Source: Verrucomicrobiales bacterium
GTDB lineage: Bacteria > Verrucomicrobiota > Verrucomicrobiia > Verrucomicrobiales > V1-33
NCBI GenBank assembly: GCA_028293125.1
Contig: JAQGPJ010000055.1
Coordinates: forward strand, 89,753-153,752
Reading direction: 5' to 3'
DNA length: 64,000 nucleotides
Position numbers and translations under genes: made by a program. Numbering within the stretch: the first letter of the stretch is position 1; every line of letters starts with the position of its first letter. Below the pieces are notes generated by a model. The model made no database searches and was not told the DNA's origin. It saw only the letters and a program-made list of their open reading frames with translations. This document shows positions 8,319 to 16,867 of this stretch, piece after piece.

Positions 8319-9560
8319 TCAGCGGCTGCCATTGCAGGTGAACTCAAAGATGTCGAAGTTCCTGACATCACCGGCGGCGCGGGCTATATAGGCTTCATTC
8401 AGGGGCTCGCTGAAAATCAGCGGCACCATCTCCTCATACCGTCCGCCATGGCTGCGCAGGGCTCCGGCCAGGGCTTTCAGATCATGATAGTGCGGCGTGC
8501 GGCCCAACACGGTGTCGCGGGCGCTGCACACCACCAAATCGCCCATGCGGTCCTCCGGCAGCTCCATCAACCGGGCGGCCACCGCCCGCTCATGGCATTC
8601 AGTGACGCCCCCGCGCCGCAGCAGCCAGTTGCGCACTTTTGCGGCCTCCATGCCCGGGGGCAGATGCACCTGAGCGAAGGATCCCAGCGCCCCGTGGTGG
8701 GCCACATAGGGATCTGTAATGGGCAGGATGACGCGGAAGCCATCGCCAAACGCCTCCGTCAGCTCCGTCTCCAGGTAGATCACCCTCGGCGTGCCGTCCG
8801 GGTGCTGCTTGGCGTTCATCCCATGGTCGGCGGTCACGCCGAGGATGGCTCCCAATTCCAGCAGCCGGCCCAGTTCGGCATCCACCGCTGCATAGAAGTC
8901 CAGCGCCTCCGGGTCCTCCGGGGCGTATTTGTGCTGCATGTAATCCGTGGTGCTCAGATACAGGAAGTCCGCCCGTCCCGCCGCCAGCAGCGCCACTCCG
9001 GCCTTGAGGACATAGAGGCTGGCGTCCCCGCTGTAGATCTCCGGAGTGGGGCCGGCGAGTGACTCCACATCGCCGATACCGTGGATTTCCACCACCGCAT
9101 GTTTGGCCTTCTCCGAGGAGAAGGCGATGCCGCCCTCGGAGATCAGACCGCTCGCGAAGATATCCCGCAGCTTCTCCTTGGCGGTCACCACCGCCACCTT
9201 CCGGCCCGCCCGCTGGGCATGGGGGAAAATAGTCTCCGCCCGGAGGAATTTTGAGGAGTTCATCATCACCTCGCTGCCGGAGGCGGTGTCGAAAAAGAAA
9301 TTTCCGCCGATGCCGTGCACCGCCGGCGGCACCCCGGTGACGATGCTGGTGTTGTTGACATTGGTGAAGGTGGGCATGGCGGCCCGCGCCATGCCCCGCC
9401 AGCCGGTGACGCTCATTTTGGCGAGGTTGGGCATGCGGCCCCGCGCGAGGGCACAGTCCAGATATTCATCCGCCGAGCCATCGAGACAGATGACGGCGAC
9501 GGGCCGGGATGGGAGCAGATAGGTGCGCTGGTTGACGGTAAAGCTGGACATGAGTGGCAT
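8319..9560 (-). CDS. phnA: Phosphonoacetate hydrolase (PhnA), alkaline-phosphatase superfamily
   Basis: From ATG 9560 this is 413 residues (ATG 9551 would give 410). The open frame continues to 10496, but that part is antisense to a HAD gene and is not coding. Metal and nucleophile positions of the superfamily are visible: D27 in VICLDG, T71 in NNTSIVTG as the likely nucleophile, STTDYMQHK, TADHGMNAK, and the HHGALGS loop. PhnA splits phosphonoacetate into acetate and phosphate with two Zn ions. It lies 77 bp upstream of phnY in the same direction. Its start overlaps the stop of a 63-codon ORF (TGATG), which points to translational coupling. Together PhnY and PhnA would recover phosphorus from phosphonoacetaldehyde. 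Confidence 0.85.
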   Translation of the reverse strand: MPLMSSFTVNQRTYLLPSRPVAVICLDGSADEYLDCALARGRMPNLAKMSVTGWRGMARAAMPTFTNVNNTSIVTGVPPAVHGIGGNFFFDTASGSEVMMNSSKFLRAETIFPHAQRAGRKVAVVTAKEKLRDIFASGLISEGGIAFSSEKAKHAVVEIHGIGDVESLAGPTPEIYSGDASLYVLKAGVALLAAGRADFLYLSTTDYMQHKYAPEDPEALDFYAAVDAELGRLLELGAILGVTADHGMNAKQHPDGTPRVIYLETELTEAFGDGFRVILPITDPYVAHHGALGSFAQVHLPPGMEAAKVRNWLLRRGGVTECHERAVAARLMELPEDRMGDLVVCSARDTVLGRTPHYHDLKALAGALRSHGGRYEEMVPLIFSEPLNEAYIARAAGDVRNFDIFEFTCNGSR

Positions 9561-9751
9561 CAGGCTTTGGGCTGGAGATTGGCGGCGGTCAAACGGCAGC
9601 TGAAGACCTGCTCTCCGTTTTTGTTCGCAAGGGCGGCGTGGAGCCTGGTGGGCGTGACGGTGCGGCCGGCCTCCAAGGGTAGGAATACGTGCGGCTCCAC
9701 GACGCTGCGCACAAGGCTGGCGTTGTAAACATTCAGTAACAGAATCATCAT
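9560..9751 (-). CDS. Small ORF translationally coupled to phnA (63 residues, unknown)
   Basis: ATG at 9749-9751 (with a second Met at 9746) opens a 63-residue frame ending PKA. Its TGA overlaps the phnA ATG as TGATG. A purine-rich AAGGAAAG sits about 10 bases upstream of the start and is a fair Shine-Dalgarno site, which is uncommon in this window. The sequence starts MMILLLNVYNASLVRSVVE and resembles no family I know. It may be a true small protein of the phosphonate operon or a leader ORF that controls phnA translation. Confidence 0.5.
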   Translation of the reverse strand: MMILLLNVYNASLVRSVVEPHVFLPLEAGRTVTPTRLHAALANKNGEQVFSCRLTAANLQPKA

Positions 9752-9757
9752 CGGCAC

Positions 9758-9781
9758 TTTCCTTTGATTCCTCAAAGGAAA
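9758..9781. promoter_or_regulatory. Perfect palindrome over the phosphonate operon leader
   Basis: TTTCCTTTGA at 9758-9767 and TCAAAGGAAA at 9772-9781 are perfect inverted repeats around a 4-base centre. On the minus-strand transcript the AAGGAAA of the proximal arm is the likely ribosome-binding site of the small ORF, so the hairpin would mask it. Alternatively, it is a dimeric repressor operator just upstream of the operon. The repeat is seen directly; its role is inferred. Confidence 0.5.
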
Positions 9782-9962
9782 CAGGATTGTCACCGCTGCT
9801 CCTACTTGAAAACAACGGGTCTGCCATCTCAAAACAAAACAAAACAGCCAGCCGGCACAGCCCGGGCCTGGCGTGCGGGAATGGATTTTCCGGGATGCGG
9901 TCCGGCATCCCGTGAACCACAGCTTCACCGCGCCAGTCCTTTCCGCCCTCCATCCCAGACCA

Positions 9963-10733
9963 ATGCCCGCTGCTCCGCCTCAATTTCTCTACTTCGACTG
10001 CGCGGGCACGCTGATGCACCCAGCGGAACCCATCGGCCGGGTGTATGCCCGCACGGCAGCAGCGTTCGGGATTCACAGCGATCCGAAGGAGATCCAGACA
10101 CGGTTCCGCAAGGCGTGGAAAAAAGCGCTCCGTCCTGTCTATCCTCATGGTCCGGATGAGAACGTGGATCTGACCTGGTGGCGGAAAATCGTGCGGGAGT
10201 CCCTTCTCCCTGCCCCGCTCGTGGAAAACTCCCGTGCCATCAATGATCCAACGCTGAAATCCGGGAGTCACGGCAGCAGCAACGATGACCACACTGGCAG
10301 CGGCACCGGCCTTGGCATCTTCGAAACCGATGCCTTTGAGGACTGCTTTCAAACCTTGTTCCGACACTATGCCCGGCCTGACGCCTGGCGGCTTTATCCG
10401 GAGGTGCGGCCTCTGCTTGAAGCCCTGCGCGGCAAAGTCAGGATGGGGGTGCTGTCCAACTTCGACGCCCGGCTTTACCCGCTGCTGGATGGCCACGGCC
10501 TGACGCCGTTTTTTGAAACCATCGTCATCTCCAGCGAGTCCGCCGCCTGCAAGCCGGACCCCGCCATCTTCACCCGTGCCGCCGCCATGGCCGGCAACCT
10601 GCCGCCGGAAGTCATCCTGCTGGCCGGGGATGATAAAGTCAATGACTGGCAGGGCGGAGCCGCCGCCGGATGGCGGATTTTCCCATTGCGCCGTCCTGAC
10701 AATACCTTGGCGGATCTGCTGACGGTGCCATAA
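9963..10733 (+). CDS. HAD-superfamily hydrolase (HDHD3/haloacid-dehalogenase-like)
   Basis: From ATG 9963 this is 256 residues. Motif I is FDCAGTL with nucleophile D12. The usual second Asp (DxD) is Ala, as in dehalogenase/HDHD3-like branches (DxxGT) rather than in standard phosphatases. Motif II is SNFDARL. The motif III Lys is in SAACKPDPAIF, and motif IV is the acidic LLAGDDKVNDWQGG. An insertion of about 50 residues rich in Ser/Gly/Asn (about 95-115) lies in the cap. The substrate is unknown. The frame opens further upstream (9873), but ATG 9963 sits directly before the HAD fold. It is transcribed divergently from the phosphonate genes and converges on the helicase gene. Confidence 0.72.
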   Translation: MPAAPPQFLYFDCAGTLMHPAEPIGRVYARTAAAFGIHSDPKEIQTRFRKAWKKALRPVYPHGPDENVDLTWWRKIVRESLLPAPLVENSRAINDPTLKSGSHGSSNDDHTGSGTGLGIFETDAFEDCFQTLFRHYARPDAWRLYPEVRPLLEALRGKVRMGVLSNFDARLYPLLDGHGLTPFFETIVISSESAACKPDPAIFTRAAAMAGNLPPEVILLAGDDKVNDWQGGAAAGWRIFPLRRPDNTLADLLTVP

Positions 10734-10768
10734 GGAACGCCCGCCTCCGGAGGGAGAGCGGGCGTTCC
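10734..10768. terminator. Bidirectional hairpin terminator between convergent genes
   Basis: GGAACGCCCGC at 10734-10744 pairs perfectly with GCGGGCGTTCC at 10758-10768 around a 13-base loop. It begins directly after the HAD stop codon and lies 47 bp from the convergent helicase stop. There is no strong T tract on either side, so termination may need Rho or be imperfect. Confidence 0.65.
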
Positions 10769-10815
10769 AGTATCTGACTCAAAGGCTGCCCTTCCGGGAC
10801 AGCGCGGCCTTCAGT

Positions 10816-13113
10816 CTACCGCTTCTTCCACGGAGGCTTGCCATTGCCCGGACGCGGGGCGGCAGGGGGGCCGTCACTGTGGCGGAAACCGGGCTTGCCG
10901 GGTCCTTTGCCGCCGAAGCGGGGCGGACGGCTTTCGCGGTCTTCGCCTTCGGCAGCAGGCTTACGGGTGGCGAAGGTAACCTTCAGCGGGCGGCCCTCGT
11001 GCTCAGCCCCCTCCATGTCAGCCACCAGCGTGCGCGCATGGGTGCTGTGGATCTGGCAGAAGGTCTGGTCGTCCATGAGTTTGATCTGGCCCACGGCCTG
11101 GGGCGGGAAATTGAACGCGCCATCGGCCAGCAGGTCCACGATTTCACGGGGACCGAATCCTTGGGATTTGCCAACCCCCAAGCGCACCCATTGGAAGCCG
11201 CGGGCCGCCGCCGGCAGGGCCACCATTTCATGCGGCCCTTTACTGAAGGATTTGCCGGTGGCCGTCAACGATGGCTCAGGACGGCGCGGCTCCCGCACAG
11301 GAGAGAAATCATCGCTGGTGTCGAAACGGATTTCATCGTGCGTGTCGTCCTCCAGCGGCTTGGCTGCGGGCTTGGGAGTGGCTTTGGCGGGTTTCAGCGC
11401 CTTGGGAGCGGGCTCGGCGGCAGCGGCAGCAGCCGGATCGCTGACCGGAGCAATTTCACTTTGGACCGCATTTTCAGCCATAGCAGCCGGCGCCGCCTGG
11501 GCTGGCTGGCCTCCCCCGGACACATCGGAGGCAGGATTGCCGACAGTCGTGACCGGCGCGGTGGACTCTGTTCCTGCGGGTGCCTCCGGTCCTTCAGAAG
11601 GGGAGAAGGGAACCCCGGCCGGCTCCGCTGCCGGAGCTGCAGCGGCGGTGACGGTGGCTTTGGACTTGACCGGGGCGGGCTTTTCCTCCGGAGCGGGAGC
11701 AGACGGCGCAGCAGCCTTTTTGGGAGCCGGCTCAGGCTTGCGGGCAACAGCCGGGGGAGCGGCGGCGGCGGCGGCGGAACGAGTGGGAACACCGGCGGAA
11801 ATCGCCAGATCAGGCTCAAATCCGCTGGCGGCCAGCAGTTCGTGAAAAAGAGCGCTGGCCACGTCGGTGGACGAGTAGCCCTCCACCAGCAGCTGCTCCA
11901 CCAGACCGTCCTGCGGCTTGAAGCGGCCCGTGGTCAGGCGGTCACGGACTTTGTCCAGCACATTGCCGGCGCGCTTCTGCTCCACCTCGTCCAGCGTCGG
12001 CACATGACCACGGTGGATGCGGCTGCGGGTGAAGCGCTCAATGGCCTGCAGCTTGTAAATCTCCCGTCCGCTGACGAGGGTGAAGGCGGTGCCCTTCCGC
12101 CCCGCGCGGCCGGTGCGGCCGATGCGGTGGACGTAGTCCTCCGGATCCCAGGGCAGGTCGAAATTCACCACCAGATCCACCTCCTCCACGTCCAGTCCGC
12201 GCCCGGCGACATCTGTAGCCACGAGAAGATCGAAGCCGCTCTTGCGGAATTTCTCAATCGTGCGGCTGCGCATGGTTTGGGTGATGCCGCCGTGCAGGCG
12301 GTCGGCGGAGTAGCCGCGGCTTTGAAGGAGATCCGTCAGTTCATCCACCATGCGCTGGGTGTTGCAGAAAATGATGCCCAGACGCACATTCTGCATATCG
12401 ATCAGGCGGGTCAGGGCATCCGGCTTGTTGCGGATGGGCACCTCGAAGAAGGCCTGCTCCACCGTGGGCGCAGTCACATCCTTGGAGGCGATGCGGATGT
12501 GCTGCACGTCGCGGGAATAGCGCCCGATCAGCTCGCGGATGGCCGCCGGCATGGTGGCGCTGAAGAACACGGTCTGGCGCTCCGCCGGGGCGGCGCCGAG
12601 GATCTTCTCCATGTCATCGCGGAAGCCCATGTCCAGCATCCGGTCGCACTCATCGAGGACCACCATTTTGATACGGCTCAGATTCAGCGCTCCCCGGTCC
12701 ATCATATCCATCACCCGGCCCGGGGTGCCGATCACCACCTGCGGCCCGCGCTTCAGTTCGTAGAACTGGCGCTCATAGGACGCGCCGCCATAAATCGGCA
12801 CTGCATGGATCTTCGGCATGAAGGCCGCCAGCTTATGCACTTCCTCCGCCACCTGCATGGCCAGTTCGCGGGCCGGACACAAAATCAAAAGCTGGGGAAA
12901 CTTGCCATCCTGATCGATCTGATCCAGCGCCGGCAGCACAAAAGCCGCGGTTTTGCCCGAACCCGTCTGCGACTGGCCGACCAGATCCTTCCCTTGCAGG
13001 AGGACGGGGATGGAGGCGGTCTGAATCGGCGACGCCTCCTCATAGCCTAACTTTTCCACCGCTTTGAGCGCGGCGGGGGACAAACCTAAATCAATGAACG
13101 GGCGTTTTTCCAT
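10816..13113 (-). CDS. DEAD-family RNA helicase with DbpA-like C-terminal RNA-binding domain (DECD variant)
   Basis: A 765-residue ATP-dependent RNA helicase. The Q motif is near residues 5-30, motif I is SQTGSGKT (K54), motif II is D154-E-C-D rather than DEAD, motif III is SAT, and motif VI is HRIGRTGRAG. A linker of more than 100 residues, rich in Ala, Pro and Glu (about 455-600), separates the core from a DbpA-type RNA-binding fold (about 640-715, WVRLGVGKSQGFGPREIVDLL). The basic Gly/Pro/Lys tail ends KPPWKKR. It belongs to the DeaD/CsdA group that remodels ribosomal RNA precursors or cold-stabilised RNA. The start is ATG 13113 without an obvious ribosome site. Confidence 0.88.
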   Translation of the reverse strand: MEKRPFIDLGLSPAALKAVEKLGYEEASPIQTASIPVLLQGKDLVGQSQTGSGKTAAFVLPALDQIDQDGKFPQLLILCPARELAMQVAEEVHKLAAFMPKIHAVPIYGGASYERQFYELKRGPQVVIGTPGRVMDMMDRGALNLSRIKMVVLDECDRMLDMGFRDDMEKILGAAPAERQTVFFSATMPAAIRELIGRYSRDVQHIRIASKDVTAPTVEQAFFEVPIRNKPDALTRLIDMQNVRLGIIFCNTQRMVDELTDLLQSRGYSADRLHGGITQTMRSRTIEKFRKSGFDLLVATDVAGRGLDVEEVDLVVNFDLPWDPEDYVHRIGRTGRAGRKGTAFTLVSGREIYKLQAIERFTRSRIHRGHVPTLDEVEQKRAGNVLDKVRDRLTTGRFKPQDGLVEQLLVEGYSSTDVASALFHELLAASGFEPDLAISAGVPTRSAAAAAAPPAVARKPEPAPKKAAAPSAPAPEEKPAPVKSKATVTAAAAPAAEPAGVPFSPSEGPEAPAGTESTAPVTTVGNPASDVSGGGQPAQAAPAAMAENAVQSEIAPVSDPAAAAAAEPAPKALKPAKATPKPAAKPLEDDTHDEIRFDTSDDFSPVREPRRPEPSLTATGKSFSKGPHEMVALPAAARGFQWVRLGVGKSQGFGPREIVDLLADGAFNFPPQAVGQIKLMDDQTFCQIHSTHARTLVADMEGAEHEGRPLKVTFATRKPAAEGEDRESRPPRFGGKGPGKPGFRHSDGPPAAPRPGNGKPPWKKR

Positions 13114-13258
13114 AAAAAGTTGGACCTATACCTGGAATTTCGGTTCTGTCGCCTGGTTTCCGCAGTTTCCTTCAGGAAACCCGTGCTTTCCCGGCGCGTG
13201 TCCGGGATTCATTTTTGAAGGTTACGTCAACGGAAAGCCGGGTGGATTCCGCAAAAAA

Positions 13259-14467
13259 TCACGCGGATTTTCCCGCAACCCGGGTGAGCCAATGATCCCA
13301 TGGCCGGATGCCCAGGCCGTGGAAAAGCACCAGCAGGCCGGTCACGGCGCAGGCCAGGGACAACAGTTGCCGGACAGCCCGGAGTCCGCCGGGAGAGAGG
13401 GATTTTCCCAGCCGCAGCATCACCGCCGCCGTCAGCACAAACACCACGGCGGCCGGCAGGGCGAAGGACACGACCGCGGAGGAGATGCCGGTCCCGGTGC
13501 CGGCCTGAACCGCCTGCGCCCAAACTCCCGCCCCCACGCCTGCGGACAGGGAAAACAGCCCTGTGAGAATAAAACGCCGGACATCCGCCGGGGCACCGGG
13601 ACGGTGGATGCCGTCCACCGCCGTCAGCATCACGCCGGCTCCCGCCAGAGCCGCCAGAACAAAAGCCGGCGCCTGGATTCCTCCCTGCACCGATCCGGTG
13701 CAGCCCATGGCAAACGCCACCACCGCCAGGCCGGACAGCCGCAGGGCGTCACGGCGGCTGGCGGCATTCAGGCCCAGGGCGGCCCACAGCGCCATCAGCC
13801 CCGCCTGCGCGGGCGGCAGGCTGTCCTCCTTTCCCGCGCCCGCCACGGCCGCGTCGGCCATGGATCCATCGGGCAGAAAGGAAATGCTGGTGTCGCGCGG
13901 CAGCACTCCCCAATTTTTCATCGGGTTTCCCGGCGTGCCGCAGCGGAAGGCGTAACTTAAATCCCAGGGCACGCCCGGTGAAGAGGGGAACTCCTTCACC
14001 ATGGTGTGCGACAGCGTGAACCGGGCCGGCGGCGGGGACGGCAGGGAGTATTCCAGCCGGTAGGTGAAATGCGAATTGTCCGATCCCTCGCCGCCCTGTT
14101 TGATCACCGGCGGGGGATCGATGCCCAGCACTTTGCCGGTTAAAGGATTGCCGTCCGCGCGCAGGTCAAAGTGGTCCAGCAGATAGGGGGAATGCCGGGG
14201 CGCGGCATCCTCCGCCTGCGCCTCGTCCACGGTGCCGTCCAGGGTAATGGGCACCCCCTGCACCACGCAGAGCTCCCGGACGGACACCTGCAGTTTTATG
14301 GTGAGATGCCGCGGGGTGATTTCAATCCACAGCGGATTCTGCAGCATGGGATGCGCCCGCGCCGCGCCCCCCGCCAGCAGCAGCCAGGCCAGCACCGCCG
14401 CCGCCATGGCCGGCAGCCACGGCACGCGGCCGGCGCGGCGGATCCGCGGCGCGACGGGATTTATCAT
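13259..14467 (-). CDS. Secretory-pathway membrane protein, unknown function (HupE/UreJ-like layout)
   Basis: From ATG 14467 this is 402 residues. This start overlaps the glycosylase stop (ATGA), whereas a longer frame from 14545 lies wholly inside the glycosylase gene. A signal peptide (PAMAAAVLAWLLLAGGAARAHP) leads into an extracytoplasmic beta-rich domain of about 200 residues (HPMLQNPLWIEITPRHLTIKLQVS). About six hydrophobic helices follow. This order resembles HupE/UreJ-type proteins and metal-associated membrane proteins, but I do not see a decisive motif. It is co-translated with the uracil-DNA glycosylase gene, with no obvious functional link. Confidence 0.6.
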   Translation of the reverse strand: MINPVAPRIRRAGRVPWLPAMAAAVLAWLLLAGGAARAHPMLQNPLWIEITPRHLTIKLQVSVRELCVVQGVPITLDGTVDEAQAEDAAPRHSPYLLDHFDLRADGNPLTGKVLGIDPPPVIKQGGEGSDNSHFTYRLEYSLPSPPPARFTLSHTMVKEFPSSPGVPWDLSYAFRCGTPGNPMKNWGVLPRDTSISFLPDGSMADAAVAGAGKEDSLPPAQAGLMALWAALGLNAASRRDALRLSGLAVVAFAMGCTGSVQGGIQAPAFVLAALAGAGVMLTAVDGIHRPGAPADVRRFILTGLFSLSAGVGAGVWAQAVQAGTGTGISSAVVSFALPAAVVFVLTAAVMLRLGKSLSPGGLRAVRQLLSLACAVTGLLVLFHGLGIRPWDHWLTRVAGKSA

Positions 14468-15549
14468 TTGGGAAGGAAGAAGCGGCGCTGTTTTTCTGAA
14501 ACCGGCATTCCGGCCCGCTCCATGACCTGCATCATGTCCTCCCACACCTTGCGCTTCTCGGCGTTGGCGGCCTCCGGGCCTCCCTGCTCACAGCGGAGCA
14601 GGTAGGAGGGGTGCAGCGTGACCATGGCCGGAATGCCCTCAAAATCGTAGAATTTTCCCCGCGCGCTCATCACACCGGTTTTGATGCCCAGCAGGCCCGC
14701 CGAGGCGGTGGCTCCCAGAGCCACGATCACCTTTGGCCGGATGATGCGGATCTCTTCCCGCACAAAGTCGAGGCAGGACGCCATTTCCTTCACGGTGGGC
14801 TGGCGGTTGCGGCTGCCCTGGCTTTCCATGGCCGGGCGGTATTTGCAGATGTTGGTGATGTAAACCTGGCTGCGCTCCAGTCCCATGACCTTCAGAATGC
14901 GGGTCAGCAGCTGGCCGGCAGGGCCGACAAAGGGCTCGCGCTGCTTTTCTTCCTCGGAGCCGGGGGCCTCGCCCACCAGCACGATCTCCGCGGCGGGGGT
15001 GCCCACGGCAAACACCATGCGGTCCCGCAGGGTTCCCAGAGCCCGCGCCGCCTGTCCCTCCTCAGCCCGCTCCCGGACCTTGGCCAAGGCGGTCTCCTTC
15101 TCCTCCAGGGTCAGCTCCGACTGCGGGGAAGCCGCAGTGCTGTCAGGGCCGGGGATGGAATCATCGGAATCCGAATCAAAGCTTAAACCGGGGGTGCTGT
15201 CGGTATTCATGGCTGAATTCAGGAACGAAGCCGGTTCGGCCATGGGCTCCGGAATCGTCTCCTGCTCCCTCTCCGGCGGGGCCGGAGCCACGGCAGGAAC
15301 GGAAACGGCCACAGCAGGAGGGGTGACCACGTTTTGCTCCGGAACTGGAACCGGAACCGGGGATTCATCCATGGCCGCGGGAGCCGTCACCCGGTCAGCG
15401 GGCCACGGGCGGGGCTTGAGCCGCACGATCTCCTTCAGCGCCTGGCGGGCCTCCCCGGTCAGCCACAGCCGCCTCTGTCCATTGGCGGCCAGGGACTCCA
15501 GATGGGACCGGAGCAGGCACAGAACCGGATAGGGATCAGCGGCGGGCAT
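14464..15549 (-). CDS. Uracil-DNA glycosylase, family 4-like, with N-terminal extension
   Basis: A 361-residue protein. Residues about 165-361 form the UDG fold: motif 1 GEAPGSEEEKQREPFVGPAG holds the water-activating and pocket residues, and motif 2 is HPSYLLR. This matches family-4/phage SPO1-type uracil-DNA glycosylases that excise uracil in base-excision repair. The first 150 residues are a variable region with a Pro/Val-rich stretch and an acidic Ser-rich segment. Family-4 enzymes bind a 4Fe-4S cluster with four Cys. Two are here (NICKYRP and MASCLDF), but the N-terminal C-x2-C pair expected just before MVFAVGTP is missing (the local sequence is ARALGTLRDR). It may therefore lack the cluster. 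Confidence 0.8.
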   Translation of the reverse strand: MPAADPYPVLCLLRSHLESLAANGQRRLWLTGEARQALKEIVRLKPRPWPADRVTAPAAMDESPVPVPVPEQNVVTPPAVAVSVPAVAPAPPEREQETIPEPMAEPASFLNSAMNTDSTPGLSFDSDSDDSIPGPDSTAASPQSELTLEEKETALAKVRERAEEGQAARALGTLRDRMVFAVGTPAAEIVLVGEAPGSEEEKQREPFVGPAGQLLTRILKVMGLERSQVYITNICKYRPAMESQGSRNRQPTVKEMASCLDFVREEIRIIRPKVIVALGATASAGLLGIKTGVMSARGKFYDFEGIPAMVTLHPSYLLRCEQGGPEAANAEKRKVWEDMMQVMERAGMPVSEKQRRFFLPK

Positions 15550-15656
15550 GGAAAGGAAAGGCGCGGAGTGGAAAAGGAAATCACTTGTTGACGGAGCCGC
15601 ACGGCTTTTAGTGGCCGCGGATCATCCGTCCGTCAACTCACACCCGCACCCCCTCT

Positions 15657-16409
15657 ATGTTCAAGCGTATCGGCAATCTTTTCAGAGGTTTCTTCGGACT
15701 GTTCATCGGCGGTCTGGAAAGAAAAAATCCGGAAGCCCTTCTGGATGTGGAGAAGGAGAATCTGCGCGAGCAGATCGGCAAGTACAACAGAGGTTTGGCC
15801 GGCCACGCCGCCCTCTGCGAGCGCCTCATCAGCCAGACCCGCGCCTTGGACAGCGAGGAGAAAGAGCTTTTCGCCAAGACCACTGCCCACCTGCGCGCCG
15901 GCAACAAGGAGCTGGCCGGCCAGTACGCCTTGCGCTACCAGCAGACCAAGAAGGAGCACGAGACGGTCCGCCAGCAGATGGAGGAGGCCGAAAAGACCTA
16001 CAAGGAACTGCTGCAAGCCCGCGATGTCAGCGTGAAGGCCGCACGTGACAAAATCGAAAGCCTGAAGCGCGGCATCAATGAGGCGAAAATCACCAAGGCC
16101 ACCGCCGAGCTCAACGAGATGGCGTCCGGCATGATCAATGAGATCGGCAGCGCCGGCGACACTCTGAACCGGCTGGAGGAGATCGTACGCGAGGACAAGG
16201 AGAAAGCCGCCGGCCGCGCCCGCGTGGCCCGCGACAGCATCGACATGTCCGGTATCAGCGCCAAGGCCAACGAGCAGTCCGCCTTGGAGGACATGGCCCT
16301 CGCCGATTTCGCCGCCGCCGCCGGCATCGCGCTGGACAAGCCCGCCGCCCCCCCCGCGCAGAATACTTCGGATCCCACCAAAACAATGGGACCCGCCCAG
16401 AGTGAGTGA
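15657..16409 (+). CDS. PspA/IM30 (ESCRT-III-like) family protein
   Basis: A 250-residue, almost wholly helical protein. An N-terminal amphipathic helix (MFKRIGNLFRGFFGLFIGG) is followed by NPEALLDVEKENLREQIGKYNRGLAG, typical of PspA/Vipp1, and by long coiled coils to about residue 190. The C-terminal tail is disordered and rich in Ala/Pro. PspA-family proteins polymerise on the inner membrane and repair or remodel it under stress. It is followed by a small membrane protein and an AAA ATPase, the kind of partner repeatedly found with PspA and thought to remodel the polymer. No sigma-54 promoter is evident in the 107-bp upstream region. Confidence 0.82.
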   Translation: MFKRIGNLFRGFFGLFIGGLERKNPEALLDVEKENLREQIGKYNRGLAGHAALCERLISQTRALDSEEKELFAKTTAHLRAGNKELAGQYALRYQQTKKEHETVRQQMEEAEKTYKELLQARDVSVKAARDKIESLKRGINEAKITKATAELNEMASGMINEIGSAGDTLNRLEEIVREDKEKAAGRARVARDSIDMSGISAKANEQSALEDMALADFAAAAGIALDKPAAPPAQNTSDPTKTMGPAQSE

Positions 16410-16479
16410 GCATTTACCCTGTCAGGCAGCCCACCAGCATTTGACTGCGGTCTGGCATCATTAACGCTGCCTCCCCCTT

Positions 16480-16854
16480 ATGAAGGAAAATTTTTGGAAC
16501 ACCTACCCTGTCATTGCGGCCATGACTCTTGGCGCGGCCGGCGCGGCTCTGCTGTTGAACGGGTTTTATCTGTTGCAGGGGGTGGCCGAGACCTCTGATG
16601 AATTATTCAAGTATCAACTCCGCATCGGCGCGGCGCTGGCTCTCTGGGTGGCGGGCTGCGGCATGACCTCCCGCACCCGGCACGGCTCGTGGACCCGCGG
16701 CCTGCTTTGCGGGCTGCTTTTCATTCCCGGACTGGTGATCCTGCTGTTGACCACCGGCCGCAAGACCCGCCAGGAAATCTGGGAGGAGGCCAACCCCGGT
16801 CTTGTCGGAAGAGCGCACCGGCGCCAGTATCGCGACGTAAAGCCGCTTTACTGA
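16480..16854 (+). CDS. Small membrane protein of the PspA-AAA operon
   Basis: 124 residues with three predicted membrane helices (YPVIAAMTLGAAGAALLLNGFYLL, IGAALALWVAGCGM, GLLCGLLFIPGLVILLLTT) and a basic C-terminus. It begins 70 bp after the PspA-like gene and ends 13 bp before the AAA ATPase gene. The position suggests a membrane receptor or anchor for the two cytoplasmic partners. The family is not recognised. Confidence 0.68.
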   Translation: MKENFWNTYPVIAAMTLGAAGAALLLNGFYLLQGVAETSDELFKYQLRIGAALALWVAGCGMTSRTRHGSWTRGLLCGLLFIPGLVILLLTTGRKTRQEIWEEANPGLVGRAHRRQYRDVKPLY

Positions 16855-16867
16855 ATCTTTTGTCCCC

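Noticed and set aside
9561..10496. The phnA frame staying open for another 310 codons upstream
   Set aside because: This part is the antisense of the HAD gene. The translation has no family similarity, and PhnA homology starts right after 9551-9560.
10879..13050. A 723-codon open frame on the plus strand opposite the helicase
   Set aside because: It is a composition shadow: high GC and strong codon bias of the helicase gene on the other strand. The translation is His/Gly/Arg-rich with no fold.
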